Assembly: GCA_035627615.1 (NCBI GenBank)
Contig: DASPLL010000026.1
Coordinates: 62,001 to 126,000, forward strand
DNA length: 64,000 nt
Direction: 5' to 3'
Source of the DNA: BRH-c25 sp035627615
GTDB lineage: Bacteria > Bacillota > Clostridia > Lutisporales > Lutisporaceae
Below, one piece after another: positions 49,987-58,775 of this stretch. Both the position numbers and the translations under genes were made by a program. Position 1 is the stretch's first letter, and each line of letters opens with the position of its first letter. The notes under the pieces are model-generated. The model was not told the DNA's origin, made no database searches, and saw only the letters and a list, made by a program, of their open reading frames with translations.

Positions 49987-51474
49987 CTAGTGCTGCCCGG
50001 CCATTAACAGTCCAATTTCAAAACGATCCAAAGCTCCGGATTCAGTTATGGAGCGTACCTCTCCTTCATACAGCACTGCTATACGATCACTCAAACTCAT
50101 TATTTCCGACAACTCAGCTGATATCAAAAGTATTGCTTTCCCTTCACTGCGCAGCTTCAGCAATGTTTTATGCACATATTCTATCGCACCGATATCAAGA
50201 CCCCGTGCAGGCTGTGCTGCAATTATCAGCTTCGGATCCTGGCTGATTTCCCTGCTCAGGATTACCTTCTGCTGATTCCCTCCTGATAAGTTTCCAATGC
50301 TGTCTTCACAGTCACTTACCTTTATTTCATAGGATTCTATCATGTTAAGACTGTGTTTTTTCAATGCCTCTTCCTGTATGATTCCTTTCTTTACAAAGGG
50401 CTCATTAGTATGATACCCGAGCAGATAGTTCTCCTTCACCGTGAAGTTTGGAAGCATTGCCCTTTTGTGCCTGTCCGACGGAATATATGCAATTCCAAGT
50501 TCCTTCCTCTCTTTTGTCGGAAGTCTTGTTATATCAGCCCCATCAAAAAAAATTCTTCCTGATTTAAGCTGCCTTATGCCCATTATGGCTTCTTCCAGTT
50601 CCAGCTGCCCGTTTCCGTCCACACCGGCAATTCCGAGTATTTCTCCTTCACGCACATCCAAATCCACAGCTTTTCCTGCCTTATCCAAAAGCGTTACTTC
50701 CTTCAGCGACAGCATAATTCTCCCTGGCTCCCTGGGCTCTCTATACAAGTTAAGATTAACATCTCTTCCTACCATATACCTTGCAAGCTCTTCCGCATTC
50801 GTCTCCGTTTTCCTGACAGTCACTATATTCCTGCCTTTTCTCAGTACAGTCACGCTATCTGCAATCTCCATGGTCTCATTAAGCTTATGAGTAATAAAAA
50901 CAATAGTTTTACCGGAGCTTTTAAGCTGGGACAGAATTTTAAACAGCTCTTCTACCTCCTGGGGGGTAAGTACAGCCGTAGGCTCATCCAGTATTATTAT
51001 GTCTGCCCCTCTATATAGAGTTTTTAATATTTCTACCCGCTGCTTCATACCAACGGACAAATCACTTACCTTTTGATTTATATCAAGTTTGAACCCATAG
51101 TCTTTGACTAAAGCTTCCACAATATTAGCATTTTCTTTATTGTCTACAAAAAATCTTCCCGCTTCTTTGCCAAGAATTATATTTTCCAGGACAGTCATCT
51201 GATTTACAAGCATAAAGTGCTGGTGAACCATTCCTATGCCGTTCCTGTATGCATCCTTCGGACTTTTAACTCTGCTCGGACTTCCATTTATGAAGATCTC
51301 TCCTGCATCGGCATCGTATATGCCAAATAAAATGTTCATTAGTGTAGTCTTTCCTGTACCATTTTCACCAACTAAACAATGTATTTCCTGTTTCGTAACT
51401 TGAAAGTTGATTTTGTCATTTGCAAGCACACCTGGGAATCGTTTGGTAATATTCTTCATTTCTATTGCAAACAC
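49987..51474 (-). CDS. Nucleoside ABC transporter ATP-binding protein (NupO/YufO type)
   Basis: 495 aa, two nucleotide-binding domains. NBD1: Walker A GENGTGKTTLMNIL, Q-loop MVHQHFMLV, signature LSVGMKQRVEILKTL, Walker B IIILDEPTAVLT. NBD2: GVDGNGQLEL in place of Walker A, LSGGNQQKVILSREI, and a degenerate Walker B LIIAAQPARGLDIGA where the usual DE is replaced by AQ, as is normal in the BmpA-type subfamily. A GTG start follows AGGAGG. It energises the two permeases downstream. Confidence 0.9.
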   Translation of the reverse strand: MFAIEMKNITKRFPGVLANDKINFQVTKQEIHCLVGENGTGKTTLMNILFGIYDADAGEIFINGSPSRVKSPKDAYRNGIGMVHQHFMLVNQMTVLENIILGKEAGRFFVDNKENANIVEALVKDYGFKLDINQKVSDLSVGMKQRVEILKTLYRGADIIILDEPTAVLTPQEVEELFKILSQLKSSGKTIVFITHKLNETMEIADSVTVLRKGRNIVTVRKTETNAEELARYMVGRDVNLNLYREPREPGRIMLSLKEVTLLDKAGKAVDLDVREGEILGIAGVDGNGQLELEEAIMGIRQLKSGRIFFDGADITRLPTKERKELGIAYIPSDRHKRAMLPNFTVKENYLLGYHTNEPFVKKGIIQEEALKKHSLNMIESYEIKVSDCEDSIGNLSGGNQQKVILSREISQDPKLIIAAQPARGLDIGAIEYVHKTLLKLRSEGKAILLISAELSEIMSLSDRIAVLYEGEVRSITESGALDRFEIGLLMAGQH

Positions 51475-51654
51475 ACTGCACCGTCCTCCTAGCAGCTAAC
51501 AGTTCTTAGCCTGAGTAGCTTTGTATTGGCAGTTCCTGAAGCTTTAGCTATACACATGCCACTCTGAGCGCAGCGAAGAGTCTTTTATATGCTTCACTGC
51601 GTTCATTATGGCAACCATATATATTTGTGCTATCTTGTAGTACTTGCTCCAGTT

Positions 51655-52749
51655 TTACTGGTTATACTGATTTTTTTCGACAAAAGCATTAACATCTTCG
51701 ATTTTTTCCGGTATCGCAATTTCCCCTGTTGAGATTTTTTCTTTAATGCTTTCCACAATATCGACAATCTCCTGATTTACCTTTATATTGCTTCCTTCAA
51801 GGGTATAGCCTACTCCGCCTTCTTTTATGCCAAGAGTATGTGTACCTCCCTGGAATTTATCGTCAACTACATCTTTTATCACTGAGTATGCAGCACTATC
51901 AACCAATTTGAGCATACTTGCCATAATATGATCCGGATCTGTGCCATTCTGGTTTGAGTTTACGCCTATTGCTATGAAATCTTTTTCCTTTGCAGCTTGG
52001 AAAAGACCTACTCCTGATCCTCCTGCGGCATGATAAATTATATCTGCTCCCTTTTGATTCATTGTACCTGATATCACTTTTGCATTTGTAGGATCATTAA
52101 AGCTACCCGCATAGTCAGACATGATTTTATTGTCTTTATTTACATACCTGACACCGGCTTCAAAACCGGCATTAAACTTTCTGATAACAGGGCTGTCTAC
52201 TCCGCCAATAAAACCAAAGGTTTTATTATTGGACAGTCTGCTGTCTATTCCTTTTTCCTTGGCCAAAGCAGCCAATACACCAACTAAAAATGAGCCTTCA
52301 TTATCCTTTGAGACATATGAAGATACATTTGGCAGATCAATTGTTGCATCAATCATGGCATATTTCTGTTCGGGGTATTGGGCAGCTACTCTTTTTAATG
52401 CATCAACCTGCTCAAATCCGATACAGATTATCAAGTCATATTCTCCGGAGCCAGACATTTCATCCTGTACAATTTCTTCATCGGATACGGACTTCGGTTC
52501 AACATAGTCATATTCTATACCAAGTTCCTTTTCTGCCCTTTTGACTCCTTCATATACAAGATCGTTGAATGATTGGCCTCCAAGCCCTGCAGTTGTAAAA
52601 ACGATCCCAATTTTCGCCTTCTCTTCCTCTTTAACCACCGGTTCCTGCTTTTCCGGACTGCTTGCCTCTTTTACGTTTGTACAACCTGAAAGCATTGTAA
52701 GTACAACTACTAGAGCAATAAAGATGCTGAAAACGCCCCTTTTTTTCAT
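51655..52749 (-). CDS. BMP-family nucleoside-binding lipoprotein
   Basis: 364 aa. Lipoprotein signal with lipobox LSGC, a charged linker (KEASSPEKQEPVVKEEEKAK), then the Med/BMP domain: IGIVFTTAGLGGQSFNDLVYEGVKRAEKELGI, LIICIGFEQVDALKRVA, DNEGSFLVGVLAAL, FIGGVDSPVIRKFNAGFEAGVRYV and YHAAGGSGVGLFQAAKE. The family binds purine or pyrimidine nucleosides. The ATG follows AAGGGAGG. First gene of the operon; the 180-nt spacer to the ATPase gene carries a small ACTCT/AGAGT hairpin (51561-51581). Confidence 0.9.
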   Translation of the reverse strand: MKKRGVFSIFIALVVVLTMLSGCTNVKEASSPEKQEPVVKEEEKAKIGIVFTTAGLGGQSFNDLVYEGVKRAEKELGIEYDYVEPKSVSDEEIVQDEMSGSGEYDLIICIGFEQVDALKRVAAQYPEQKYAMIDATIDLPNVSSYVSKDNEGSFLVGVLAALAKEKGIDSRLSNNKTFGFIGGVDSPVIRKFNAGFEAGVRYVNKDNKIMSDYAGSFNDPTNAKVISGTMNQKGADIIYHAAGGSGVGLFQAAKEKDFIAIGVNSNQNGTDPDHIMASMLKLVDSAAYSVIKDVVDDKFQGGTHTLGIKEGGVGYTLEGSNIKVNQEIVDIVESIKEKISTGEIAIPEKIEDVNAFVEKNQYNQ

Positions 52750-52782
52750 AAATATTCCTCCCTTAAAATGATTTATTTAGTC

Positions 52783-52802
52783 AGTTGCAGAGCTCTGCAA
52801 CT
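52783..52802. promoter_or_regulatory. 20-bp palindrome in the leader of the nucleoside operon
   Basis: AGTTGCAGAGCTCTGCAACT is a perfect palindrome between the promoter and the BMP gene's RBS, 34 nt before the start codon. As RNA it could fold into a short hairpin; as DNA it could bind a second regulator. Confidence 0.45.
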
Positions 52803-52859
52803 GTTGGGGACCCTTGATCTAAAATTTATTTCCATAATTTTATATACTTGTCCATAGTC

Positions 52860-52903
52860 ATTATAAATTTGTCCGCACATTAAACCAACTTGTACAACAA
52901 GTT
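52860..52903 (-). promoter_or_regulatory. Promoter and GntR-type operator of the nucleoside operon
   Basis: On the minus strand TTGGTT (52883-52888) and TATAAT (52860-52865) with a 17-bp spacer. A perfect 17-bp palindrome AACTTGTACAACAAGTT (52887-52903) overlaps the -35 box. HutC-subfamily GntR repressors favour such TTGTACAA-like sites, and a GntR gene is encoded at the far end of the operon. Confidence 0.65.
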
Positions 52904-53093
52904 AATTTAATTATATGACAACCGTTTAATAATGTAAAGCTTTAATAAAATTCTTTTCATTAAAAAAACAAAGGTGTAACCCTGTCCTGATTACACCATT
53001 CACTGATATATGTAATTTACCATCATAAAGCAGAATACCTTCAGTTCCGCCTTAATAGCATTATTTACCGCGGCACCCCCGGCAACCGCTCCC

Positions 53094-55436
53094 TCATACA
53101 AAATTTACAGTAAAGCACTTTTCCCCCGGAAGCAGAACGGCACCCTGCGGTGAAGCTGAAATTTCTGCTTCCTTTGCCTCAATTTCCTCGGCATTGATTC
53201 CTCTTAATACTATCTTGAAGTCTTTATTCATATCACATTCGAATTTGATACCGCATTTATTCCCCTCAGCATCATAATTCACAACTGCTTCAATTTTAGC
53301 TGTAACTTTTCCTTGATAATCTCTGATTCTGGCCTCTGCCCTGTCCCTCAATTCAAAAACATGGAAGGCTGCAACCTCCCCGTAGTCATAGTCCGGCTTA
53401 TCATCTGATGCTCCGATTGCCAGAATGCTGTTTTCCCTTACAAACAAGGGAAGACTTAAGTAATCATACTCCTTTTCGATCCAGCTTCCTCCGGCTGTCC
53501 TTTCATTGGATAAAAGATGTGTCCAGCTGCCCCTGGGCAGATAGAACACGGCTTTGTGATCTTCACTGAGAATTGGCGCTACCAGCAGACTATCACCGAA
53601 CATATACTGCCTTTCCAGGTAGTCGCAGGCGTAATCCTCTGGAAACTCGAGCTGCATCGGCCTCATAAGAGGGACGCCTGTTTCATTGACTTCACAGGCC
53701 TTATCAAAAATGTAAGGCATAAGGGAATGCTTCAATCTTGTAAAGAAATTCAGCACTCTGCAGGCCTCCTCGTCATAATTCCACGGAACACGGTAGGAAG
53801 TGGATCCATGAAGTCTGCTGTGGGAGGATAAAAGCCCAAAGGCAATCCATCTCTTATAAATATCAGGTGATGACTGGGATTCAAAGCCGCCGATATCATG
53901 GCTCCAGAAACCGAAGCCGGATGCGGCAAGAGATAACCCTCCCCTTAAGGATTCTGCCATGGATATATATTGAGCGGTGCAATCGCCTCCCCAGTGAACG
54001 GGAAACTGCTGACAGCCCGCCGTTGCACTTCTGGCAAACACAACAGCTTCACCCCGGCCTCTTTTTTCAAGCAAAAGGTCAAAAACACATTTGTTATATA
54101 AGTAAGTATAGTAATTATGCATCTTTTGCGGGTCGCTGCCGTCAAAATAATTCACCTCAACGGGAACCCTTTCGCCAAAGTCAGTCTTGAAGCAGTCCAC
54201 ACCCATATCCAGGAGCTTTGCAAGCTTCGACTGAAACCACAGGACCGCTCCGGGGTTTGTAAAGTCCACCAGGGCCATGCCTGCCTGCCACCTGTTCCAC
54301 TGGAACACATTGCCCTTTTTATCCTTGAGCAGGTAGCCCTTATCCTTTCCCTCCTTAAAAAGCTGTGATTTTTGTGCAATATACGGGTTTATCCATACAC
54401 ATATCCTGAGACCCTTTTTCTTAAGCCTGTCAAGCATTCCCTCCGGATCGGGAAACATAGCCTCATCCCACTCAAAATTACACCACTGGAACTCCTTCAT
54501 CCAGAAACAGTCAAAATGAAATACCGAAAGGGGGATATTTCTTTTTTCCATGCCCTCAAGAAAGCTGTTTATGGTTTTTTCATCGTAATCCGTTGTAAAG
54601 GAGGTTGACAGCCATAAGCCGAAGGACCAGGCTGGAGGAACCGCCGGCCTTCCTGTGAGAAGCGTATATTTTCTCAATACCTCCTTGGGATCGGGGCCAT
54701 AGATTATGAAGAATTCCAGTTCTTCATTCATAACGGAAAACTGCACCTGCTCCACCTTTTCACTGGCCACCTCGAAGGAAACTCTTCCGGGGTTGTTTAC
54801 GAACACACCGTAGCCCCTGTTGGTCATATAGAAAGGAATGTTCTTGTATGCAATCTCACTGGAGGTTCCACCATCCTCGTTCCATATATCAATTACCTGA
54901 CCGTTTTTAACTAACTGGGTAAAGCGTTCGCCAAGCCCATAGACAAGCTCGCCAACCGAAAGCTTCAGCCCGACATTTATAAAGCTGGCATCGTCATTTC
55001 GTCTCATAACGGAAAGGCTCTTGTATTCAATTGCCGTAAAGCTTCTTCCATTACCGTAAAAAGCTATGGAAAATGGGTCCCTGCAGCATTCCATTCTTAT
55101 ATTACCGGTTTTTAATAATATGTTTTTACCATCGCCGGATATATCCGAATATACTTTCCTGTCACTGATACCGAAATGAGGGCCGTTATCCGCCGTGCCC
55201 GCATAATTTACGATTTTAATGCCGATTACATCTTCAAAGGGAGAGGAGCATATAACCGTAAGCTGTCCCGTATTCAAGGTATCCCCCCTGGACACTATCC
55301 TTTTGAAAGGGCAGTATAAGGTAAGGCTGTTTGCATTTCCATCCACTTCGCTATCTATGCTGAAATCATGTATTTGTGCTGCATGATAGGCGGTAAACTC
55401 AGGCTTGGTTTCCCAAAAACCGTCTGTAAACTTCAT
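53094..55436 (-). CDS. yicI: GH31 alpha-xylosidase (YicI-like)
   Basis: 780 aa, cytoplasmic, no signal peptide; length equals E. coli YicI. Strong likeness throughout: LGERFTQLVKNGQVIDIWNEDGGTS, IPFYMTNRGYGVFVN, FDCFWMKEFQWCNFEWD, CVWINPYIAQKS, the nucleophile Asp419 in CFKTDFGERVP, HWGGDC with the acid/base Asp, GFGFWSHDIGGFES and SSHSRLHGSTSYRVPW. It releases alpha-linked xylose from the non-reducing end of imported oligosaccharides such as isoprimeverose. It follows two permeases and a binding protein, so the substrate is probably taken up as an oligosaccharide and cut inside the cell. Confidence 0.93.
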   Translation of the reverse strand: MKFTDGFWETKPEFTAYHAAQIHDFSIDSEVDGNANSLTLYCPFKRIVSRGDTLNTGQLTVICSSPFEDVIGIKIVNYAGTADNGPHFGISDRKVYSDISGDGKNILLKTGNIRMECCRDPFSIAFYGNGRSFTAIEYKSLSVMRRNDDASFINVGLKLSVGELVYGLGERFTQLVKNGQVIDIWNEDGGTSSEIAYKNIPFYMTNRGYGVFVNNPGRVSFEVASEKVEQVQFSVMNEELEFFIIYGPDPKEVLRKYTLLTGRPAVPPAWSFGLWLSTSFTTDYDEKTINSFLEGMEKRNIPLSVFHFDCFWMKEFQWCNFEWDEAMFPDPEGMLDRLKKKGLRICVWINPYIAQKSQLFKEGKDKGYLLKDKKGNVFQWNRWQAGMALVDFTNPGAVLWFQSKLAKLLDMGVDCFKTDFGERVPVEVNYFDGSDPQKMHNYYTYLYNKCVFDLLLEKRGRGEAVVFARSATAGCQQFPVHWGGDCTAQYISMAESLRGGLSLAASGFGFWSHDIGGFESQSSPDIYKRWIAFGLLSSHSRLHGSTSYRVPWNYDEEACRVLNFFTRLKHSLMPYIFDKACEVNETGVPLMRPMQLEFPEDYACDYLERQYMFGDSLLVAPILSEDHKAVFYLPRGSWTHLLSNERTAGGSWIEKEYDYLSLPLFVRENSILAIGASDDKPDYDYGEVAAFHVFELRDRAEARIRDYQGKVTAKIEAVVNYDAEGNKCGIKFECDMNKDFKIVLRGINAEEIEAKEAEISASPQGAVLLPGEKCFTVNFV

Positions 55437-55446
55437 AAGATCACCC

Positions 55447-56274
55447 CTAACCTTTCACTGAGCCGTCAACCATACCTGCAATGATATGCTTCTGGAATAT
55501 TAGATAAATTACCAGAGCAGGCAGGATGATTAGTATCGCACCGGCCATTATATTGTTCCACTGCATTTTGTATTGTCCCATAAATCCGTAAGCCGCAAGC
55601 TGCAGAGTAGCATTTGACTTATCCGTACCAATGATCAATAGCGGAAGGAGAAAGTCATTCCATATCCACATTGCATTAATAACAACTACCGTAGCTGTAA
55701 CAGGCTTAAGCAGAGGGAATATTATCTCAAAAAAAGTCCTGAGCTGAGAGCACCCGTCAATACTGGCACACTCATCCAGCTCCCTCGGTATACCTTTGAC
55801 AAAACCATGGTATAGAAAAATAGCGAGGGGAGAGCCAAGCCCCCAGTATATTACAGAAAGTCCCCATATGCTGTCTATCAGGTTAAGGGATTTGCTTATC
55901 TTAACCAGAGCAATCATATAGGACTGAAAAGGTATCATCATGGGGAAGATGCAGAAGATAAAAAGAATATAGCTCAAGTTTGTTTTCGTACGGGAGAGCT
56001 TATAGCCTGCAAGGGAGCCGACAAAAACAATCCCTAAAGTACCCAGAAATGTAACCAGGACTGTATTCAGAAAAGCTTTGGGATAATTCATATCCCTGAA
56101 TACATTTAAAAAGTTCTGGAAAGAAAGCTTTTCTGGAATTGAAATGGCGTTGGTCATAATTTCCGCGTATGTCTTGAAAGAACCAAGCACAATCAAAGCT
56201 AACGGCGACAGCATTATTACCAGAAGCATCAGCGCTGCAGCAGATAAAACAAAAGACGTTTTTCTGTTTTTCAT
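55447..56274 (-). CDS. Carbohydrate ABC transporter permease (MalG/AraQ type)
   Basis: About 275 aa, six hydrophobic segments; EAA loop ELDECASIDGCSQLRTFFEIIFPLLKP and the C-terminal PALVIYLIFQKHIIAGMVDGSVKG are typical of MalG-type permeases. The ATG at 56274 has GAGGTGG seven bases upstream and overlaps the preceding stop by one base (TAATG), showing coupling. Ten nt separate it from the alpha-xylosidase gene. Confidence 0.9.
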   Translation of the reverse strand: MKNRKTSFVLSAAALMLLVIMLSPLALIVLGSFKTYAEIMTNAISIPEKLSFQNFLNVFRDMNYPKAFLNTVLVTFLGTLGIVFVGSLAGYKLSRTKTNLSYILFIFCIFPMMIPFQSYMIALVKISKSLNLIDSIWGLSVIYWGLGSPLAIFLYHGFVKGIPRELDECASIDGCSQLRTFFEIIFPLLKPVTATVVVINAMWIWNDFLLPLLIIGTDKSNATLQLAAYGFMGQYKMQWNNIMAGAILIILPALVIYLIFQKHIIAGMVDGSVKG

Positions 56275-57164
56275 TATGCTTCCACCTCTTTTCGCTTGAG
56301 CACCGTAACCTGCCATATCGTAATCAGAGCGACCAGAAGGAATAGAACGACGGATTTTGCGCTCCCGTAACCGAATTGATTGTTGTTAAAGACAGTATTG
56401 TAAATATCAAGGGCTATCGGCGTAGTGGCAGTGCCAGGCCCTCCTCCCGTCAGACTGAATATCAATTCGAACATTTTCAGGGAATTTGACATGGAATAAA
56501 AGGTACATACCGCAATTGAAGGCATTATGAGCGGCAAAACAACATGGAAGAATCTTTGTACTGAACCTGCGCCGTCAATGATTGCTGCTTCAAGGATTGA
56601 TCTTGGTACTGATTGAAGTCCTGCAATGTAGATTATCATATAAAATCCCAGGCCCTGCCATACTGAAACAATAATGGTCGAAATAACGGCTATATTGCGG
56701 TCTCCAAGCCAGCTCCAACCAAATACCGGAAGATTTGTTACTTCATACAGTGAATCAAAGACACGTCCAAATATGAATTTCCAGACAAACCCGATAACGA
56801 TCAGGCTTATGATATTGGGTATATAAAAGGAGGTTCTGAAAAAGCCCTTTCCCCTTATATTCGACTCCAGAAGCAAAGCGATTAAAAGTGCAAGAATATT
56901 AACCAGCAGCACGACCAAAACGGTATATGTGATTGAGTAAAAAAAGGCTCCTTTGAAAATAGTGTCGTTGGTAAAAAGCTGTAAATAATTTTGCAGCCCG
57001 ATAAATACCGAGCTTTTCCCTATACCGTTCCATTTTCTGAAAGAATAGTATATACACATCAAAAAAGGAATCGCAACAAATACCGAAATCGAGGTAATTG
57101 CGGGCGCCACAAATGCAGCAAAGCTTAATTTGTCTAAAACCTTTCGTTTTGCTGAAAATTTCAA
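56274..57164 (-). CDS. Carbohydrate ABC transporter permease (MalF/UgpA type)
   Basis: 296 aa membrane protein. The UgpA-like N-terminus with AAFVAPAITSISVFVAIPFLMCIYYSF, the EAA loop ILEAAIIDGAGSVQRFFHVVLPLIMPS and the LTGGGPGTATTPIALDIYNTVF segment are diagnostic. It pairs with the MalG-type permease. No ATPase gene lies in this operon, so a shared MsmX-type ATPase encoded elsewhere is likely (inference, common in Firmicutes). Confidence 0.9.
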   Translation of the reverse strand: MKFSAKRKVLDKLSFAAFVAPAITSISVFVAIPFLMCIYYSFRKWNGIGKSSVFIGLQNYLQLFTNDTIFKGAFFYSITYTVLVVLLVNILALLIALLLESNIRGKGFFRTSFYIPNIISLIVIGFVWKFIFGRVFDSLYEVTNLPVFGWSWLGDRNIAVISTIIVSVWQGLGFYMIIYIAGLQSVPRSILEAAIIDGAGSVQRFFHVVLPLIMPSIAVCTFYSMSNSLKMFELIFSLTGGGPGTATTPIALDIYNTVFNNNQFGYGSAKSVVLFLLVALITIWQVTVLKRKEVEA

Positions 57165-57232
57165 AAGTACAACCCCCCTTAAAAAATTACGAGGAGGAAC
57201 AAGTCCATCCTCGCAATTCTGATCTATACAGA

Positions 57233-58498
57233 CTACTTACTTTTCTGAGCATTATATGCATCAACAAATACCTTTGTAAGCGCATCCTTGGTTTCCTGCC
57301 TGCCTGCCCCTGCTGCATAGTTCTGGAAGGCTACGCCCAATGGCTGCTCAATTCCATCCGGTCCGATAAATATCCACCATGGGCATGTAACCTTATCGGC
57401 TATGGCAGTTCCTGTTTCCTTTGCCAGCATGGTATCAGGCATTTTGGCTCCGGCTTGAGGAGATATCTGCTTTATTTTTTCCGGGATCCATGACTTGCCG
57501 TAATCTGAGGTTGTTATCCATCTTAACCAATCAAGTACTTCCTTAAGATTTTTGGAATCCTTGTAAACTCTGAAGGTAAGGTTTGATTCTACTGCAAGTA
57601 CAGCTTTTCCATCACTTCTTGGCGTATTGATGAAACCAATATTTATATCGGGATTGATCTTCCTGATTGAATCCTCCGCCCAGGTACCCTGGTGGATTAT
57701 TGCCGCTTTTCCGCTTGCAAGATCGGAAACCTGCACATCAAAGGTTGATTCCATAGGCTTGTTTCCGCTGTTCTCCCTTATCAAATCAATAAAATCAAGG
57801 GCGTAATCAACTTGAGGCAAATCTCCGAACTTCTGTGAACCGCTTTCTATGCTCTTGAATAATCCCACGTAATCTCCACCATTAGCATCACTCATAGCGG
57901 GATAGGTTGTCTGCGGAAGTACCCACCATTCTGCGAAGCCCGAGCTGAATGGCTGCACGCTGATTGCTTTTAGTTTTTCGCAGGCCTGCTTATATTCATC
58001 AAGTGTTGCAGGCGGTGTTGTTATTCCTGCTTTGCTGAAAAGGTCCTTGTTGTAAATAAAGGAATGGGATTGTACCAGGAACGGATATCCCGTCAGGTGC
58101 CCATCCATGGTTACACTTACCAGCATTGCGGGATCAATATCCTTCATGAAGTCTTCATTATCCAGATTGTAGGTATAATCCTTAAAAACCTTGTTATCAT
58201 TATAAGCGCTGCTCATGAATAAATCCGGGGCATCACCCGAGTTTAACTTGGTCTTCAGCACTGTCTGATAATCATTCTGTAGAATTTGCATATTGATTGT
58301 CACATTGGGTTTAACATTTTTATAGGCTTCCGCCATGTCATTGTATTGGTCCGTCAACTCCGGACTATTCAGCATAAAGTTCAGAGTAACCGGTTCGTCC
58401 TCTACCGGCTGAGCAGCTTCCTGAACCGGCTTGCTGCATCCTGTGAATGTCATCGCCAGCATCAAGACTGCCAGCAGGATTGATAAGCTTTTTTTCAT
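57233..58498 (-). CDS. Carbohydrate ABC transporter binding lipoprotein (family 1)
   Basis: 421 aa. Lipoprotein signal MKKSLSILLAVLMLAM with lipobox FTGC, then an SBP_bac_1-type domain: VTLNFMLNSPELTDQYNDMAEAYK, INMQILQNDYQTVLKTKLNSGDAPDLFMSS, GYPFLVQSHSFIYNKDLFSKAGI and KAAIIHQGTWAEDSIRKI. It should bind an oligosaccharide, probably containing alpha-xylose given the downstream enzyme. AGAGGG precedes the ATG. First gene of the unit and divergent from the two-component system. Confidence 0.9.
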   Translation of the reverse strand: MKKSLSILLAVLMLAMTFTGCSKPVQEAAQPVEDEPVTLNFMLNSPELTDQYNDMAEAYKNVKPNVTINMQILQNDYQTVLKTKLNSGDAPDLFMSSAYNDNKVFKDYTYNLDNEDFMKDIDPAMLVSVTMDGHLTGYPFLVQSHSFIYNKDLFSKAGITTPPATLDEYKQACEKLKAISVQPFSSGFAEWWVLPQTTYPAMSDANGGDYVGLFKSIESGSQKFGDLPQVDYALDFIDLIRENSGNKPMESTFDVQVSDLASGKAAIIHQGTWAEDSIRKINPDINIGFINTPRSDGKAVLAVESNLTFRVYKDSKNLKEVLDWLRWITTSDYGKSWIPEKIKQISPQAGAKMPDTMLAKETGTAIADKVTCPWWIFIGPDGIEQPLGVAFQNYAAGAGRQETKDALTKVFVDAYNAQKSK

Positions 58499-58637
58499 TA
58501 TTATCCCTCTCCCCTTTCTACTGATAACAATTATTTCTTAATTCAACTTTAAAGCATTCGGCGAACAAAATAAATTAAAAAAGTTAATCACTTTTAGGGT
58601 AAAAAATTGAACTGGATTCTGGGCAGCTGTATTCTAT

Positions 58638-58645
58638 GTTATAAT
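58638..58645 (+). promoter_or_regulatory. Extended -10 promoter element upstream of the sensor kinase
   Basis: TG-T-TATAAT (TATAAT at 58640-58645) in the divergent 277-nt spacer; no convincing -35 box. The start site would be near 58652, placing the 97-bp repeat in the transcript's leader. Confidence 0.45.
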
Positions 58646-58661
58646 CTTAGTATAACATAGG

Positions 58662-58758
58662 CTTCCATTGAAGCATTTTAACGACCAAGGAAGCCTTTGT
58701 TGAAACTCGCTTACAGGGCATGACAAATTAAGGTGGAATTGATGCCCCTACTCGTTAT
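58662..58758 (+). repeat. 97-bp dispersed structured repeat, copy 2 (leader of the sensor kinase)
   Basis: Matches 8204-8300 at 92 of 97 positions. Here the first stem is perfect (AGGCTTCC with GGAAGCCT) and the second is GGGCAT/ATGCCC. Copy 2 ends 5 nt before a GGGGGGAGG ribosome-binding site and 17 nt before the kinase start codon. A TATAAT ends 16 nt before it. Its position would suit an RNA leader, but copy 1 has no gene downstream on the same strand. Confidence 0.75.
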
Positions 58759-58775
58759 AGCGGGGGGAGGATCGT

